Shown piece after piece: positions 63,984-64,000 of a stretch of DNA of 64,000 nt. Origin of the DNA: Bactericera cockerelli (Eukaryota > Arthropoda > Insecta > Hemiptera > Triozidae); NCBI GenBank assembly GCA_024516035.1, contig CM044964.1, positions 15,076,575 to 15,140,574 on the forward strand, written 5' to 3'. The first letter of the stretch is position 1; each line of letters begins with the position of its first letter. The notes beneath the pieces are model-generated. The model ran no database searches, had not been told where the DNA came from, and saw nothing but the letters and a program-made list of their open reading frames with translations. Position numbers and translations under genes: made by a program.

Positions 63984-64000
63984 CTGGGGGACGAATATAA

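Noticed and set aside
22395..63983. Reading UBR5 as a pseudogene because of five frame breaks
   Set aside because: Catalytic Cys, zinc ligands, all splice sites and most phases are intact. The breaks are all single bases in G/C-rich stretches, mostly homopolymers, which points to sequence error.

Overview
The window looks like a piece of an arthropod nuclear genome, most likely an insect; I cannot place it further. It is AT-rich, long-introned and full of short repeats: tRNA-derived SINEs of at least six kinds, non-autonomous Helitrons, and several MITE types. The clearly recognisable gene is one interrupted gene on the minus strand. Its spliced exons match the C-terminal three quarters of the HECT ubiquitin ligase UBR5 (Drosophila hyd, 'hyperplastic discs').

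Layout. Positions 1 to 22394 hold no gene I can support; this is the region downstream of UBR5, with scattered SINEs, MITEs, a Helitron and simple sequence. Positions 22395 to 63983 hold 32 coding exons of UBR5 read right to left. The stop codon is at 22395-22397, and the gene continues past the right edge, so its 5' part (start codon, UBA domain and beta-propeller region in known UBR5) is missing. In transcript order the exons encode the segment before the UBR box, the UBR-type zinc finger (exons 4-5), long acidic and Ser/Gly-rich linkers, the MLLE (PABC) domain (exon 27) and the HECT domain ending in the catalytic Cys loop and the C-terminal NFGFV (exon 32). I number exons from the right edge; true exon numbers are higher. 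Splice phases agree across all 31 internal junctions, except that five exons each carry a one-base reading-frame break in a G/C-rich stretch (four in or beside homopolymer runs). These are most simply assembly errors.

The most unusual signal is that the edges of UBR5 exons have repeatedly been copied into the adjacent introns together with their splice sites. Exon 3 ends in four in-frame 18-bp copies of its 5' splice site. Exon 18 is followed by ten 34-bp copies of its end, and exon 30 by three 58-bp copies. Exon 31 is preceded by five extra copies of its 3' splice site. Exons 6, 7, 10 and 23 have single, more decayed edge copies. Mobile elements have landed in or beside several of these arrays, which gives relative dates.
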